Shown piece after piece: positions 9,505 to 18,528 of a stretch of DNA of 64,000 bases (the first letter of the stretch is position 1; each line of letters starts with the position of its first letter). A program made the position numbers and the translations under genes. The notes under the pieces were generated by a model. That model saw only the letters and a program-made list of their open reading frames with translations, had not been told where the DNA came from and did no database searches. Source of the stretch: Alloacidobacterium dinghuense (GTDB lineage Bacteria; Acidobacteriota; Terriglobia; Terriglobales; Acidobacteriaceae); contig NZ_CP060394.1 in assembly GCF_014274465.1 (NCBI RefSeq), forward strand, positions 6,014,001 to 6,078,000, read 5' to 3'.

Positions 9505-10758
9505 TTAAACCGGCTGAAGGAAATCCGCCGACACCGGGTTCTCATACAGCGAATAATCGCGTGTTACGACGGTGAGCCCCGATGGCGTGACGAAGTAATT
9601 GCGTCTGTCCTCATTCTGGTCGTAGCCGATGACCGTGCCTTCGGGCAAATGCACGTCGCGGTCGATGATGGCTTTCTTGATGCGGCAGTGACGGCCAATG
9701 TTGACGTGCGAGAAGACAATGGTCGAATCCAGCTCCGAATAGGAATTCACGCGGACATCCTGTGAGAGCACGCTGTTGCGCACTACCGCTCCGGAGATGA
9801 TGCAGCCTGCGGAGACGATGGAGTTGATGGCCATGCCGGTGCGTCCCGGCTCGCCGAAGACAAACTTTGCCGGAGGATACTGGCGCACGCGCGTCCGCAT
9901 AGGCCAGTTGCTGTCATACAGGTTGAAGGTGGGCGACACCGAGGCGATGTCCATGTTCGCGTCGTAATAGGCGTCCAGGGTGCCCACGTCGCGCCAGTAG
10001 TGCGCATCCTTGCTGTTCTCGTCAACGAAGTTGTAGGCGTACATCTTGTAATTGCCCAGCAGCGACGGCAGGATGTTGTGACCGAAGTCGTGCTTCGAGG
10101 CGGGGTCTTCAGCGTCTTTCATCAGCGCCGGCAGCAGCACGTCGGTATTGAAGAGGTAGATGCCCATCGAAGCATCTACCATCGTCGCATTGAACGGCGA
10201 TCGCAGGTCAGTGGACTTTGGCTTCTCATGGAAGCCGACGACCTCGCCCGAGCGGGCCACTTCGACAACACCGAAGCGGGATACCTCTGTGGGATCGATG
10301 GGCAGAGTGGCCAGCGTAACGTCGGCACCGGAATCGTTGTGGTGCTGAAGCATTTTGCCGTAGTCCATTTTGTAGATGTGGTCGCCGGAGAGGATAAGGA
10401 CATGTTTGGGCTGCTCGGAACCGATGGAGTAGATGTTCTGGTAGACGGCGTCCGCTGTGCCCATATACCAGTTGGCGCTGACGCGCTGCATGGGCGGAAG
10501 AATCTCGATGAACTCGCCTAACTCCTGGGCGACGACGCTGGTCCAGCCTTCGCGGATATGGCGGTTAAGCGAGAGAGCCTTGTACTGGGTGAGGATGTAG
10601 ACGTGGCGCAGATCGGAATTGATGCAGTTGGAAAGCGTAATGTCGATGATGCGGTAGTTACCGCCAAAGGGAACTGCTGGTTTCGCGCGATCGCGGGTCA
10701 GCGGGAAAAGGCGCTCGCCTGCGCCGCCTGCTAAAAGAACTCCAAGTGTATCCTTCAT
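9505..10758 (-). CDS. glgC: Glucose-1-phosphate adenylyltransferase (ADP-glucose pyrophosphorylase)
   Basis: Makes ADP-glucose from glucose-1-phosphate and ATP, the committed step of bacterial glycogen synthesis. The 417-residue length is normal. The N-terminal nucleotidyltransferase signature LAGGAGERLFPLTRDRAKPA starts at residue 9; a GTADAVYQN motif near 100 and FHEKPK near 195 belong to the active site. The C-terminal ~120 residues form the left-handed beta-helix with hexapeptide-like repeats. No other glycogen genes adjoin it, so the pathway's remaining genes must lie elsewhere. The ribosome site is a weak GGGG about 12 bases upstream of ATG. Confidence 0.95.
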   Translation of the reverse strand: MKDTLGVLLAGGAGERLFPLTRDRAKPAVPFGGNYRIIDITLSNCINSDLRHVYILTQYKALSLNRHIREGWTSVVAQELGEFIEILPPMQRVSANWYMGTADAVYQNIYSIGSEQPKHVLILSGDHIYKMDYGKMLQHHNDSGADVTLATLPIDPTEVSRFGVVEVARSGEVVGFHEKPKSTDLRSPFNATMVDASMGIYLFNTDVLLPALMKDAEDPASKHDFGHNILPSLLGNYKMYAYNFVDENSKDAHYWRDVGTLDAYYDANMDIASVSPTFNLYDSNWPMRTRVRQYPPAKFVFGEPGRTGMAINSIVSAGCIISGAVVRNSVLSQDVRVNSYSELDSTIVFSHVNIGRHCRIKKAIIDRDVHLPEGTVIGYDQNEDRRNYFVTPSGLTVVTRDYSLYENPVSADFLQPV

Positions 10759-10918
10759 GGGTAACTACGCCCCTTTTGCGCTGGTTGCCTGTCCTCGGCT
10801 TGGCGGATCTGGCTGTCAGGATACGGCAGCCGTCACCGCTCGCCGGAACTGGCGATACTAGCATATAGCTGCCTGCGGGGGAGTCAATACACAGGAACCG
10901 GCAAATTGGACGGCGAAT

Positions 10919-11218
10919 TCAGTCGACTCGTTCGTCCCCTTGAACCGCGATGCGAAGTGAACGCAGGAAATGCACATCCTGGCTGGAAAACGATTTGCCC
11001 TCCGGGCCTTCCTCATGTTTGCCGTGCGATTGTTCCAGCATGGCCTCGGGCTGCTGCTCCAGCTCATTGAGGCCGATGGTTGCTTCAAGCATGAGCAGGA
11101 CGTCGAAGCCCTGCTTGCGGATATCCTGCACGACGCCAGCAATATGTTCGGATTCGGAGACGGTCTCGTGGATCGCTTCTCCCAACTGCTGAACGAGTTT
11201 TCGCAGCTTTGCGTTCAA
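10919..11218 (-). CDS. Small hypothetical helical protein
   Basis: A 99-residue acidic protein, predicted by eye to be mostly helical (long Leu/Glu/Gln-rich stretches such as LVQQLGEAIHETVSES and EATIGLNELEQQPEAM). It has no signal peptide, membrane helix or known motif. The start is TTG at 11218, with a purine-rich GGAGAAAG stretch upstream. Overlapping plus-strand frames give poorer protein composition, so I favour this strand. It could be a small regulatory or structural coiled-coil protein; function unknown. Confidence 0.55.
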   Translation of the reverse strand: MNAKLRKLVQQLGEAIHETVSESEHIAGVVQDIRKQGFDVLLMLEATIGLNELEQQPEAMLEQSHGKHEEGPEGKSFSSQDVHFLRSLRIAVQGDERVD

Positions 11219-11341
11219 GGTGTCTTTCTCCGTTTCCTCCCTGCCACCGAACGGCCTGGAGTGCGCTGAAATTGTTCTTTACCTTACTTTCAGATGTGCG
11301 TGGAGAGCAATCGGAATCACCCGGCTGCTAAACTTTTCTCC

Positions 11342-11788
11342 ATGGAGCCGAATACGCTCGGCCGCAAATTCGGAATCGGCGTTCGCATCGCGTCCAGGAA
11401 GCTTCTGGATCGGGCTGCGCAAGGCGCCCCGCCTGCCACCGGCTCAAACGTTCCCGGCCCAGCGCGGCAGGCAGTTCCTTCTACTCAAGTGTACGCCGCG
11501 CAGGGTAAGGCCGTCGCCAAAGGGACGCGCAAATTCGGCGAGGCGGTGTGGAAACCGTTCGCCCATGCGAGCGGTGTTCTCTGGCTCGAGGTAACCGGGC
11601 TGTTCTTCGGCATCTTCGCGCTGTTTTTTGGAATCAACACCTACAAGCTGCGCAACCAGTGGGCGATTGGCCCCGATCATCAGCGTTTTGTTGTGTATAC
11701 GCTGGTTACGCTGATCTTTGCTTACTTCGCTTTCAGCTCGTTCTATCGGGCGCGAAAAAAAGAGAGATTAAAGCGGCAGTCCCGGTAA
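11342..11788 (+). CDS. Hypothetical protein with two membrane helices
   Basis: About 148 residues. A basic, proline-rich N-terminal half (to ~75) is followed by two hydrophobic helices (near 83-102 and 118-136) and a very basic C-terminal tail. That suggests an inner-membrane hairpin with both ends in the cytoplasm. I do not recognise the family. The ATG at 11342 has no ribosome site, but a TAAACT box lies exactly 7 bases upstream, so the message may be leaderless. It is divergent from the small helical protein and followed 55 bases later by the acyl-CoA mutase. Confidence 0.65.
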   Translation: MEPNTLGRKFGIGVRIASRKLLDRAAQGAPPATGSNVPGPARQAVPSTQVYAAQGKAVAKGTRKFGEAVWKPFAHASGVLWLEVTGLFFGIFALFFGINTYKLRNQWAIGPDHQRFVVYTLVTLIFAYFAFSSFYRARKKERLKRQSR

Positions 11789-11843
11789 TTCGGGAACGCT
11801 TCGCGAAAGAGCCGGGGAGAAGGTATTCTTCTTGGTCTACTCC

Positions 11844-13418
11844 ATGTCTCAAGAAAAGAATCTGAAGACCGTCTACGCGCGCCCTGATCTAGAAGCAATC
11901 GGCTTTGACCCAATCGAAGATCTTGGCTTTCCCGGCGAGTTTCCTTTCACCCGCGGTATTCAGCCGACCATGTATCGCGGCCGCCTCTGGACCATGCGCC
12001 AGTATGCCGGTATGGGCGACGCCGAGGAGAGCAATCGCCGCTACAAATTCTTGCTGGAACACGGTACAGCCGGCTTGTCGGTCGCCTTCGATCTGCCCAC
12101 ACAGATCGGCTTCGACTCTGATGATCCTATGGCACTGGGTGAAGTCGGCAAGGTGGGCGTGGCCATCGATTCGATAGAAGACATGGAGCGGCTCTTCGAC
12201 GGCATTCCACTCGACAAGATCTCGACCTCGATGACCATCAATGCAACGGCGAGTATTCTGCTGGCGCTCTATGTCGCTGTCGCCAAAAGAACAGGCGCCA
12301 ATGTGAAGACGCTCACCGGCACCGTGCAGAACGACATTCTCAAGGAGTACATCGCGCGCGGCACGTATATTTATCCCATCCGCCACGCCATGCGCATCAT
12401 CACGGACATGTTCGCGTGGGCCAATGACGAGGCGCCGGAGTGGAATACGATCTCGATCTCGGGCTACCACATGCGCGAGGCGGGATCGACCGCCGCGCAG
12501 GAAGTCGCCTTCACCCTGGCAAACGGCATGACCTACGTACAGGCCGCCATTGACGCCGGGCTTGACGTCGACCAATTCGCACCGCGCCTTTCCTTTTTCT
12601 TCAACGCACACAACAATTTTCTGGAAGAGGTGGCGAAGTTCCGTTGTGCCCGGCGCGTCTGGGCGCATCTCATGCGCGACCACTTTATGTCGAAGAATCC
12701 GCGCTCGTGGATGCTGCGCTTCCACACACAGACTGCCGGTTCGACGCTCACCGCGCAGCAGCCGGAGAACAATATTGTCCGCACCGCGATCCAGGCACTG
12801 TCGGCGGTTCTGGGCGGGACGCAGTCGCTGCACACGAACGGTTACGACGAAGCGTTGGCACTGCCGACCGAGGAGGCAGCGCGCATCGCGCTGCGCACGC
12901 AACAGATTATCGCCATGGAATCGGGAGTGGCCCAGACCATCGATCCCTTCGCCGGGTCGTATTACATCGAATCGCTGACGCACGAGATCGAGCTGCAGGT
13001 GAAGGCATATCTCGATCGCATCGATTCGCTGGGCGGGATGCTCCGCGCCATCGAGCGCGGCTGGGTGCAGCAGGAGATTCAGAACGCCGCCTATGAATAT
13101 CAGCGCGCCGTTGATTCCGGGGATGCAACAGTCGTCGGCGTCAACCGTTTCACCCGCGACGATGAGCCGGGCATTCCCATCCAGCGCATCGATGAAGCCT
13201 TGGAGCGCAAGCAGGTTGAGCGCTTGCAGGCTCTTCGTGTGCGGCGCGACAAGGGTCGGTGGCAGACGGCGGTCGATTGCGTGAAAGAGCGTGCGCGCTC
13301 GGGCGAGAATCTGATGCCTGCGATTCTGGAAGCTGTCGAGAGCTACGCCACAGTGGGAGAGATTGCAGCGGCGATGCGTGAGGTGTTCGGGGAGTATCAG
13401 GAGAGCGTCGTGATTTGA
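11844..13418 (+). CDS. Acyl-CoA (methylmalonyl-CoA type) mutase, large subunit without B12 domain
   Basis: This 524-residue protein is the substrate-binding TIM-barrel half of an adenosylcobalamin-dependent acyl-CoA mutase. Visible signatures are [20 protein letters not shown] near 38, the long S-V-A-F-D-L-P-T-Q segment, [20 protein letters not shown] near 162, and [16 protein letters not shown]. The B12-binding small domain is absent, so a separate partner is needed. The Tyr in RQYAG and Arg in AMRII match methylmalonyl-CoA mutase, not the Phe/Gln reported for isobutyryl-CoA mutase; this is an inference from memory. The reaction would be the carbon-skeleton rearrangement between methylmalonyl-CoA and succinyl-CoA, or a related pair. 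Confidence 0.88.
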   Translation: MSQEKNLKTVYARPDLEAIGFDPIEDLGFPGEFPFTRGIQPTMYRGRLWTMRQYAGMGDAEESNRRYKFLLEHGTAGLSVAFDLPTQIGFDSDDPMALGEVGKVGVAIDSIEDMERLFDGIPLDKISTSMTINATASILLALYVAVAKRTGANVKTLTGTVQNDILKEYIARGTYIYPIRHAMRIITDMFAWANDEAPEWNTISISGYHMREAGSTAAQEVAFTLANGMTYVQAAIDAGLDVDQFAPRLSFFFNAHNNFLEEVAKFRCARRVWAHLMRDHFMSKNPRSWMLRFHTQTAGSTLTAQQPENNIVRTAIQALSAVLGGTQSLHTNGYDEALALPTEEAARIALRTQQIIAMESGVAQTIDPFAGSYYIESLTHEIELQVKAYLDRIDSLGGMLRAIERGWVQQEIQNAAYEYQRAVDSGDATVVGVNRFTRDDEPGIPIQRIDEALERKQVERLQALRVRRDKGRWQTAVDCVKERARSGENLMPAILEAVESYATVGEIAAAMREVFGEYQESVVI

Positions 13419-13489
13419 GCGGAAAATCCGTTCTGCGATTCCGTACAGACCTTCACGAGCGACCTGCCAGATTGCTTACAATCAACCCA

Positions 13490-14263
13490 ATGCACGAGAT
13501 CGAAGCGCTCCGACAACGGATTCACCTGTTCGAGTCGCAACTCAGATTCAGGGGCAGGGCATATCCTGATGGACTGACAGGATTTCCAGGTACTTTATCG
13601 GGGCAAGGCTTCTTTCCTGGTGGCGATGGTCTCTGGAGGGACAGACCGACAGCATTCGCAGGCAGATTTCCCCTCGGAGGGGTCATGGTTCTGGGCAATG
13701 ACTTTGGATGTCTAGATAATCCTGATCCACGTTCACCCGGGTTCCTGCAGTGCCTAGCGAAGGGTTTTGAAGATCCGCCAACATGGAAAATCAAGGAGAC
13801 TTTGCGAAAAGCTGGGCTGCCCGGCAACCGGTGCTTCTTTACGAATGCCTTTCTCGGCTTGAGGACGGCAACAAAGACGACCGGGGTTTCTCCGGGTGCA
13901 AAAGAGCTGGAATTCCGGGCGATGTGCCGGGAGTTCCTTGCTTATCAACTCGAAGTGCAGAAGCCTACACTGATTGTGTGCCTTGGTCATGAGCCGAGAA
14001 AGTTTATCGCGCCAACTTTGCTCAACGAAGGGCATGTATGGACGAGGGACATTTCCTTCACGAATCTCGACCGGATGTGCGATCCGATAGTGAGAGGAGC
14101 ATTCTCCATCGGGCAGGAGAACATGTCACCGCTAATGGTCACTGTCGCTCATCCATCCTTCGCTTGGTCGACTCACGCACAATCTCCTAGATCATTTGAA
14201 GGCAAGAGCGGCCAGACGGCAGAGTTCGCTCTGCTCACTGCGGCTTGGAAACTCGCCAATTAG
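13490..14263 (+). CDS. Uracil-DNA glycosylase-superfamily-like protein
   Basis: A 257-residue soluble protein with the outline of the uracil-DNA glycosylase fold. It shows a VMVLGNDFG turn after the first core strand (place of the catalytic motif A), CFFTNAFLGLR, a LIVCLGHEPRKF strand-turn, and VTVAHPSF near the end, which resembles the HPS motif B. The residue pattern of motif A differs from the standard families, so substrate and activity are uncertain. The ATG at 13490 lacks a ribosome site but has TACAAT 7 bases upstream, as in leaderless messages. It lies 71 bases after the mutase gene with no functional link apparent. Confidence 0.65.
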   Translation: MHEIEALRQRIHLFESQLRFRGRAYPDGLTGFPGTLSGQGFFPGGDGLWRDRPTAFAGRFPLGGVMVLGNDFGCLDNPDPRSPGFLQCLAKGFEDPPTWKIKETLRKAGLPGNRCFFTNAFLGLRTATKTTGVSPGAKELEFRAMCREFLAYQLEVQKPTLIVCLGHEPRKFIAPTLLNEGHVWTRDISFTNLDRMCDPIVRGAFSIGQENMSPLMVTVAHPSFAWSTHAQSPRSFEGKSGQTAEFALLTAAWKLAN

Positions 14264-14351
14264 CCCCATGGCTGCCTCGGTGGCCGCAAATCAGATGGAC
14301 TAGGTTACAAAGAGATATCTGGACAGTCTGACAGCACCCCACAACTAGAAA

Positions 14352-14381
14352 AAGGGATATACTCAAAAAGAAGGGATATCC
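14352..14381 (+). promoter_or_regulatory. Direct repeats upstream of vapBC, candidate operator
   Basis: AAGGGATAT occurs at 14352-14360 and again at 14371-14379, 19 bases apart (about two helical turns). The second copy lies inside the palindrome GGATATCC (14374-14381), which ends two bases before the antitoxin start. VapB-type antitoxins bind such paired sites to repress their own operon. Confidence 0.45.
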
Positions 14382-14383
14382 CC

Positions 14384-14650
14384 GTGCCTCTATACATCAA
14401 AAATCCGAATGTCGAGAAGTCTGCGCGGAGGCTTGCGCGCCTGACTGGAGAGACCCTGACCGAGGCCACGGAGCGGGCCATCGAAGAGAGGCTTGCGCGG
14501 CTTCGTCCGGCGCAGAGTCCTGCGCATGGAGCGACGCAGCTTGAAAAGGATCTGCTGCGCATTGCCCATCAGTGTGCGGCGTTGCCTGACGTGGACACGC
14601 GTATGGCCGATGAGATCCTGGGATATGACGCCGAAGGGCTGCCCGGCTGA
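14384..14650 (+). CDS. vapB: VapB-type antitoxin (Rv0623/PSK family)
   Basis: An 88-residue protein whose N-terminal third (LYIKNPNVEKSARRLARLTG, then ETLTEATERAIEERL) fits the short ribbon-helix-helix-like DNA-binding domain of Rv0623-type antitoxins. The acidic C-terminal part would wrap the toxin and block its active site. It begins with GTG. Its stop overlaps the toxin start by one base (TGATG), the usual arrangement for translationally coupled toxin-antitoxin genes. Confidence 0.85.
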   Translation: MPLYIKNPNVEKSARRLARLTGETLTEATERAIEERLARLRPAQSPAHGATQLEKDLLRIAHQCAALPDVDTRMADEILGYDAEGLPG

Positions 14651-15039
14651 TGGTTCTGGACACCTCAGCCATTCTTGCTGTCCTTCTTGAAGAACCTGAG
14701 GCTGCTCAACTTGTGCACTTCATCGGTGAAGACCGCATACGGCTTTGTTCGGCGGTAAGTTTCGTCGAGGCGTCGATTGTTCTTCGCAACCGCAAGGGCG
14801 AACGTGGTCGGCAGAAACTAGACCAGTTTTTGCGACGCGCCCGCGTGCAAATCACAGCTGTTGATGTGAAACAGGCGGAAGTCGCACGAGAAGCCTATGA
14901 GAAATTCGGCAAGGGAAAACATCCCGCGGGGCTGAATCTTGGTGACTGTTTTTCCTATGCGTTAGCGAAGACAACTAACGAGCCTCTGCTGTTCAAGGGC
15001 GAGGATTTTGTGAAAACAGATGTCGTGTCTGTACCTTAG
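14650..15039 (+). CDS. vapC: VapC-type PIN-domain ribonuclease toxin
   Basis: A 129-residue PIN-domain protein. The acidic residues expected to hold the catalytic magnesium are present: Asp4 (MVLDTSA), a Glu in FVEASIVL near 40, an Asp in LNLGDCFSYALA near 98, and an Asp near 118 (KGEDFVKTDV). VapC toxins cut tRNA or rRNA and stop translation until the antitoxin is replaced. It is the second gene of the overlapping vapBC pair. The pair looks intact and stands alone between unrelated genes. Confidence 0.88.
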   Translation: MVLDTSAILAVLLEEPEAAQLVHFIGEDRIRLCSAVSFVEASIVLRNRKGERGRQKLDQFLRRARVQITAVDVKQAEVAREAYEKFGKGKHPAGLNLGDCFSYALAKTTNEPLLFKGEDFVKTDVVSVP

Positions 15040-15164
15040 GCGGCAGCGACAGTACGCGAACACGGATCAGCGGATTTGAGTTCAGAATCGGTCCTCACCT
15101 CGTGTACCATTCCCATCGAAGCGATTGTCAAAATGCGCGTTAGCTGCTGAACAGGAGTCCACAG

Positions 15165-15923
15165 ATGCAGAGCCGTATTACCGGAACCACCATGCCCGTT
15201 CTCGAACTGCTGCTTGAGCCGAACGAGGCCGTTATTTCAGAAGCCGGAGAGCTTTCCTGGATGGGCAATTCGATCCAGATGACGACCCATACACAGATGA
15301 TGGGCGGTGGCGGTTTCTTCGGCGCGATACGCCGCGTCGCCGGGGGCGGCAGCCTCTTCATGACGGAGTATCGCGCGGTGGGCGCAACCGGTGAAGTGGC
15401 CTTTGCGACGAGGGTGCCGGGGCATATTGTTCCCGTTGAAGTGAACGGCGGCCACCAGTACATGATTCATCGCCACGGCTTCCTCTGTGCTACTGCGCAG
15501 ATTGAGCTGGGTGTTGGCTTCCAGCAGTCGCTCGGCGCGGGGATTTTCGGGGGAGATGGCTTCCTGCTGCAGAAAGTCAGCGGACAGGGCGTTGCGTGGC
15601 TTGAACTCTCTGGTGAATTGATTGTCAGAGATCTTGCCCCCGGCGAAATGCTGCGCGTGCATCCCGGCCATGTGGGAGCATTCCAGGGCACGGTTTCCTT
15701 CCAGATCACTCGCGTCCCCGGCATCAAGAATATGATCTTCGGCGGCGACGGCATCTTCCTCGCGCTGCTCACAGGGCCCGGGCGCGTGTGGCTGCAGACC
15801 TTGCCCATCTCGAAGCTCGCGCATCAGCTGATGCAGTACATGCCGAAGGAGCAGGCGCGGCAGACGACCGAGGCCGGGGTGGTTGGCGGGATTGTAGGAT
15901 CGATTCTCGACGGAATAAAGTGA
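15165..15923 (+). CDS. AIM24 / TIGR00266 family protein
   Basis: A 252-residue protein of the AIM24 beta-rich family: M-P-V-L-E-L-L-L near the start, then GGGGFFGAIRRVAGGGSLFM near 47-66, and a LVVRD-like segment (ELIVRDLAPGEMLRVHPGHV) near 160. Members have two stacked beta-barrel-like repeats and a glycine-rich C-terminus (here GVVGGIVGSILDG), which may touch membranes. Their molecular role is not settled. AGGAG lies seven bases before the ATG. It is a single gene, followed by a decayed regulator on the other strand. Confidence 0.85.
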   Translation: MQSRITGTTMPVLELLLEPNEAVISEAGELSWMGNSIQMTTHTQMMGGGGFFGAIRRVAGGGSLFMTEYRAVGATGEVAFATRVPGHIVPVEVNGGHQYMIHRHGFLCATAQIELGVGFQQSLGAGIFGGDGFLLQKVSGQGVAWLELSGELIVRDLAPGEMLRVHPGHVGAFQGTVSFQITRVPGIKNMIFGGDGIFLALLTGPGRVWLQTLPISKLAHQLMQYMPKEQARQTTEAGVVGGIVGSILDGIK

Positions 15924-15980
15924 CGGCATTGAAGAGCACAAGGTCTGAGGTCGTAGCGAATCAGTAGGGCGTGACTCTGG

Positions 15981-16200
15981 TTACTTCGGATGTCGGGCCT
16001 TGCAGCCGCAGGACGTGCGAATCACCAACTCGACGGGGAGAACGACGTAGTTGCCTTCTTCCGGGAACTCGTCGCGCCTTGATCCGGTCGAAGAGCAGGT
16101 TGGCAGCGACGCGACCCAGTTCCGATGCGGGCTACCGAACCACAGTCAAAGGGCGGCGCAGAATCTCAGAATTGTCGGGGCAATCTCGGGGGCAGGGCAT
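15981..16200 (-). pseudogene. Remnant of a LacI-family regulator C-terminus
   Basis: Minus-strand translation gives RRPLTVVR, an in-frame TAG at 16132-16134, then PASELGRVAANLLFDRIKA, and after a frame change DEFPEEGNYVVLPVELVIR followed by TSCGCKARHPK and a TAA at 15981-15983. This is the typical end of LacI/GalR sugar-sensing regulators (PLTTVRQP, ELGR, VLPVELVIRESC). The normal Q-P has become stop-P, and one frameshift separates the two parts. DNA-binding and most sugar-binding sequence is gone. It lies just downstream of, and on the same strand as, a ROK sugar kinase. Confidence 0.75.
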
Positions 16201-16230
16201 CTCGACCAGCGCATCCGCAGAAAAGCGGCG

Positions 16231-17214
16231 TCAACTGCTGAGCGATTGGAAAAAGGGAAGCATCGCCGCGCCTAGCAGGCCCGAATCGGGTCCAAGCTCA
16301 GCGGGAAGAACATTCGTCTTACCGGCTTCAAGCACGGCGGGATCGGCGGGCTTCGTGAGCCGGTAAATATAGCTGCCGCGTTCAAGCTCGGCAAACATCG
16401 ACGGAGCAAAGAGCGACCATGCAGCCACTACTCCTCCGCCGATGACATACAGAGGAAGATTCAGCGTGCTCACAAGGTTGGCCAGTCCAATGCCAAGCGC
16501 TTCTCCGACGCCGTGATAAATGTTCAGCGATTCAGCCTCTCCCGCGCTCGCAGCTTCGGCGATACTACGAGCGGTCATCATACCCAGACCGTTCTCTGAT
16601 TTTGCCTGAACGATGTTCTTTCCAGCGCGCGCGATTGCCGTAGCCGATGCGTATTGTTCCAGGCAGCCGCGCGAGCCGCAAGCGCAGAGCAGCCCGTCGT
16701 GATACACCGGCACGTGGCCTGCCTCGCCGCCCATTCCGGCAAAGCCATGCCAGACGCGGCCATTGAGAATAATGCCGCTGCCGACGCCGGTTCCCAGAGT
16801 GAGCATGCATAAAGAGTGGTAGCCGGACGTTTGGCCCGCGCCGGCGTGGCACTCCGCCAACGCCGCCGCGTTGGCGTCGCACTCGACGACAACCGGGACC
16901 TGAAGGCGATTTTCCAGTTCGGTCTTTAATTCCAGGTCTTCGAAGCCAGGAAGATTGGGCGGTTGCAGCAATCGTCCGGCAGGCAATTCCAACGGACCCG
17001 GACTGCCCAGTCCCACGCCGATCAGGTCTCCTGGACCACCGCACTCCGCCACAAGCTTTTTCACTGCCGCGCACATGTCGTTCAACACCGCGCCGGGGCC
17101 GTCCTGCACCCGCGTGGCGGTGGTGATGGCTCCGCGTCGTTCCCAGTTGGAAGTGAAGGCAGCAATCCGCAAGTTGGTGCCGCCGAGGTCAATTCCAATA
17201 GAAAACATGCTCAT
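16231..17214 (-). CDS. ROK-family sugar kinase (glucokinase type)
   Basis: A 327-residue ATP-dependent sugar kinase. Visible are the N-terminal phosphate loop GIDLGGTNLRIAAF, the sugar-binding ECDANAAALAE motif near 110, the GTGVGSGIILNG ATP-binding segment, and the ROK zinc site (GHVPV with C-x-C-G-x2-G-C-x-E). No DNA-binding domain is present, so it is an enzyme, probably glucokinase. The open frame reaches 17301, but the family N-terminus begins at the M-S-M-F-S-I-G start at 17214; no ribosome site is obvious. The LacI relic downstream hints that it once belonged to a sugar-regulated operon. Confidence 0.9.
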   Translation of the reverse strand: MSMFSIGIDLGGTNLRIAAFTSNWERRGAITTATRVQDGPGAVLNDMCAAVKKLVAECGGPGDLIGVGLGSPGPLELPAGRLLQPPNLPGFEDLELKTELENRLQVPVVVECDANAAALAECHAGAGQTSGYHSLCMLTLGTGVGSGIILNGRVWHGFAGMGGEAGHVPVYHDGLLCACGSRGCLEQYASATAIARAGKNIVQAKSENGLGMMTARSIAEAASAGEAESLNIYHGVGEALGIGLANLVSTLNLPLYVIGGGVVAAWSLFAPSMFAELERGSYIYRLTKPADPAVLEAGKTNVLPAELGPDSGLLGAAMLPFFQSLSS

Positions 17215-17445
17215 GCGGAAGGGCTTGCGCTTTCTTGATTCGACTCTCTTGATACCGTTATCACGAAACCCGGATAGACAAGGAGGCGTGTCTGTCTCCA
17301 TAGACTACTCCCTGTTGCGATGCGTTTCCGGCTCCCATGTTTTCTTTTGGGATTACCCTCCAAGGTTCCCGCCTTGATTTCCCAGTAATCCACAGCACGC
17401 TGCACGTTATAGTTTGGGTGGCGACTCTCACGACCTTGCTCGGGC

Positions 17446-18528
17446 GTGGCGAAGACTGACGCATACAGAAATGGCACGGCGCTTGCCGAGGATGCACCGG
17501 CGGAGGAATTTCTTCGTCCCGCTTCTGCTCCTCCGCGCGCGCGACCGCAACGCCCGATCCCTCGACAGGAAGACGATTCGGACGGCGAAGAGGTCTTTTT
17601 GCGCTCGCGCAAGCGTGTGCCTGTCCGGAAGGGCATTCTGCCTGCGTTCTTTACGAAAACCACAGCCGGGCGCGTCATCCTTGGATTTCTGGCGCTGGTG
17701 GTGGTTGCAATTTTTGTTTTTGTGGGGCTGGCAGCAAAAGATTTTCTCGATCACGATCCTCGTTTTCGCATCGACTCGGCTTCGTCGATTCAGATCGATG
17801 GCAACAGCCAGTTGACGCGGGCAGACCTGTTGACGGTCTTCGGCGCCGATATCGGCCGCAACCTCTTCTTTGTTCCACTTCCCCAACGCCGCAAAGAATT
17901 GGAACAGGTACCCTGGGTAGCTCACGCAACCGTCATGCGCATTTTGCCGAACCAGTTGCGCGTGGCGATCGTTGAGCGCCAGCCGATCGCTTTTGCGCGC
18001 ATCGGCAACAAGATCAAGCTGGTCGATCCGGACGGCGTCCTTCTCGATATGCAGCCGGCAGCTTTGGCGGCTAAGCACTATTCGTTCCCGGTCGTCACCG
18101 GCATCAATCCTGACGATCCGCTTTCCGTCCGCGCGCCACGCATGCGGATTTACCAGAAGTTCATGAATGAGATCGATTCGAGCGGGGAAAAGCTCTCGAG
18201 AAGCTTGAGCGAGATCGACATATCTGATCCCGAGGACGTCCAGGGGCTTGTTTCTTCCGGCAACTCCGAAATTCTGCTCCATTTTGGCGAAGACAACTTC
18301 CTCAATCGCTGGCACGAATACCAGTCGCATCTGGCCGAGTGGAAGCAGCAGTACCCGCATCTGGCTTCGGTTGACCTGCGGTATGACCGGCAGGTGGTCC
18401 TGAAGATGGCGGACAACGCACCCGGAACACAGGACGCCCCGGCTGCTCCAGCCACGCCGGCGGCAACGCCCAAACAGCCGGTCGCAAAGGCGCGGCCCAT
18501 AGCCCACCCCCACAGGAAGCACGCATGA
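17446..18528 (+). CDS. ftsQ: Cell division protein FtsQ
   Basis: Inner-membrane divisome protein that helps recruit later septal components. The 360-residue chain has a ~70-residue basic, proline-rich cytoplasmic tail, one membrane helix (about 77-97), a POTRA domain (about 105-175; FRIDSASSIQIDGNSQLTR, then VPWVAHATVMRILPNQLRV), the FtsQ beta domain with IVERQPIAFARIG, and a low-complexity Ala/Pro C-terminus. It starts with GTG at 17446. Its last codons overlap ftsA by four bases, so the two are translationally coupled. The murein genes often found upstream in the dcw cluster are missing here. Confidence 0.9.
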   Translation: MAKTDAYRNGTALAEDAPAEEFLRPASAPPRARPQRPIPRQEDDSDGEEVFLRSRKRVPVRKGILPAFFTKTTAGRVILGFLALVVVAIFVFVGLAAKDFLDHDPRFRIDSASSIQIDGNSQLTRADLLTVFGADIGRNLFFVPLPQRRKELEQVPWVAHATVMRILPNQLRVAIVERQPIAFARIGNKIKLVDPDGVLLDMQPAALAAKHYSFPVVTGINPDDPLSVRAPRMRIYQKFMNEIDSSGEKLSRSLSEIDISDPEDVQGLVSSGNSEILLHFGEDNFLNRWHEYQSHLAEWKQQYPHLASVDLRYDRQVVLKMADNAPGTQDAPAAPATPAATPKQPVAKARPIAHPHRKHA

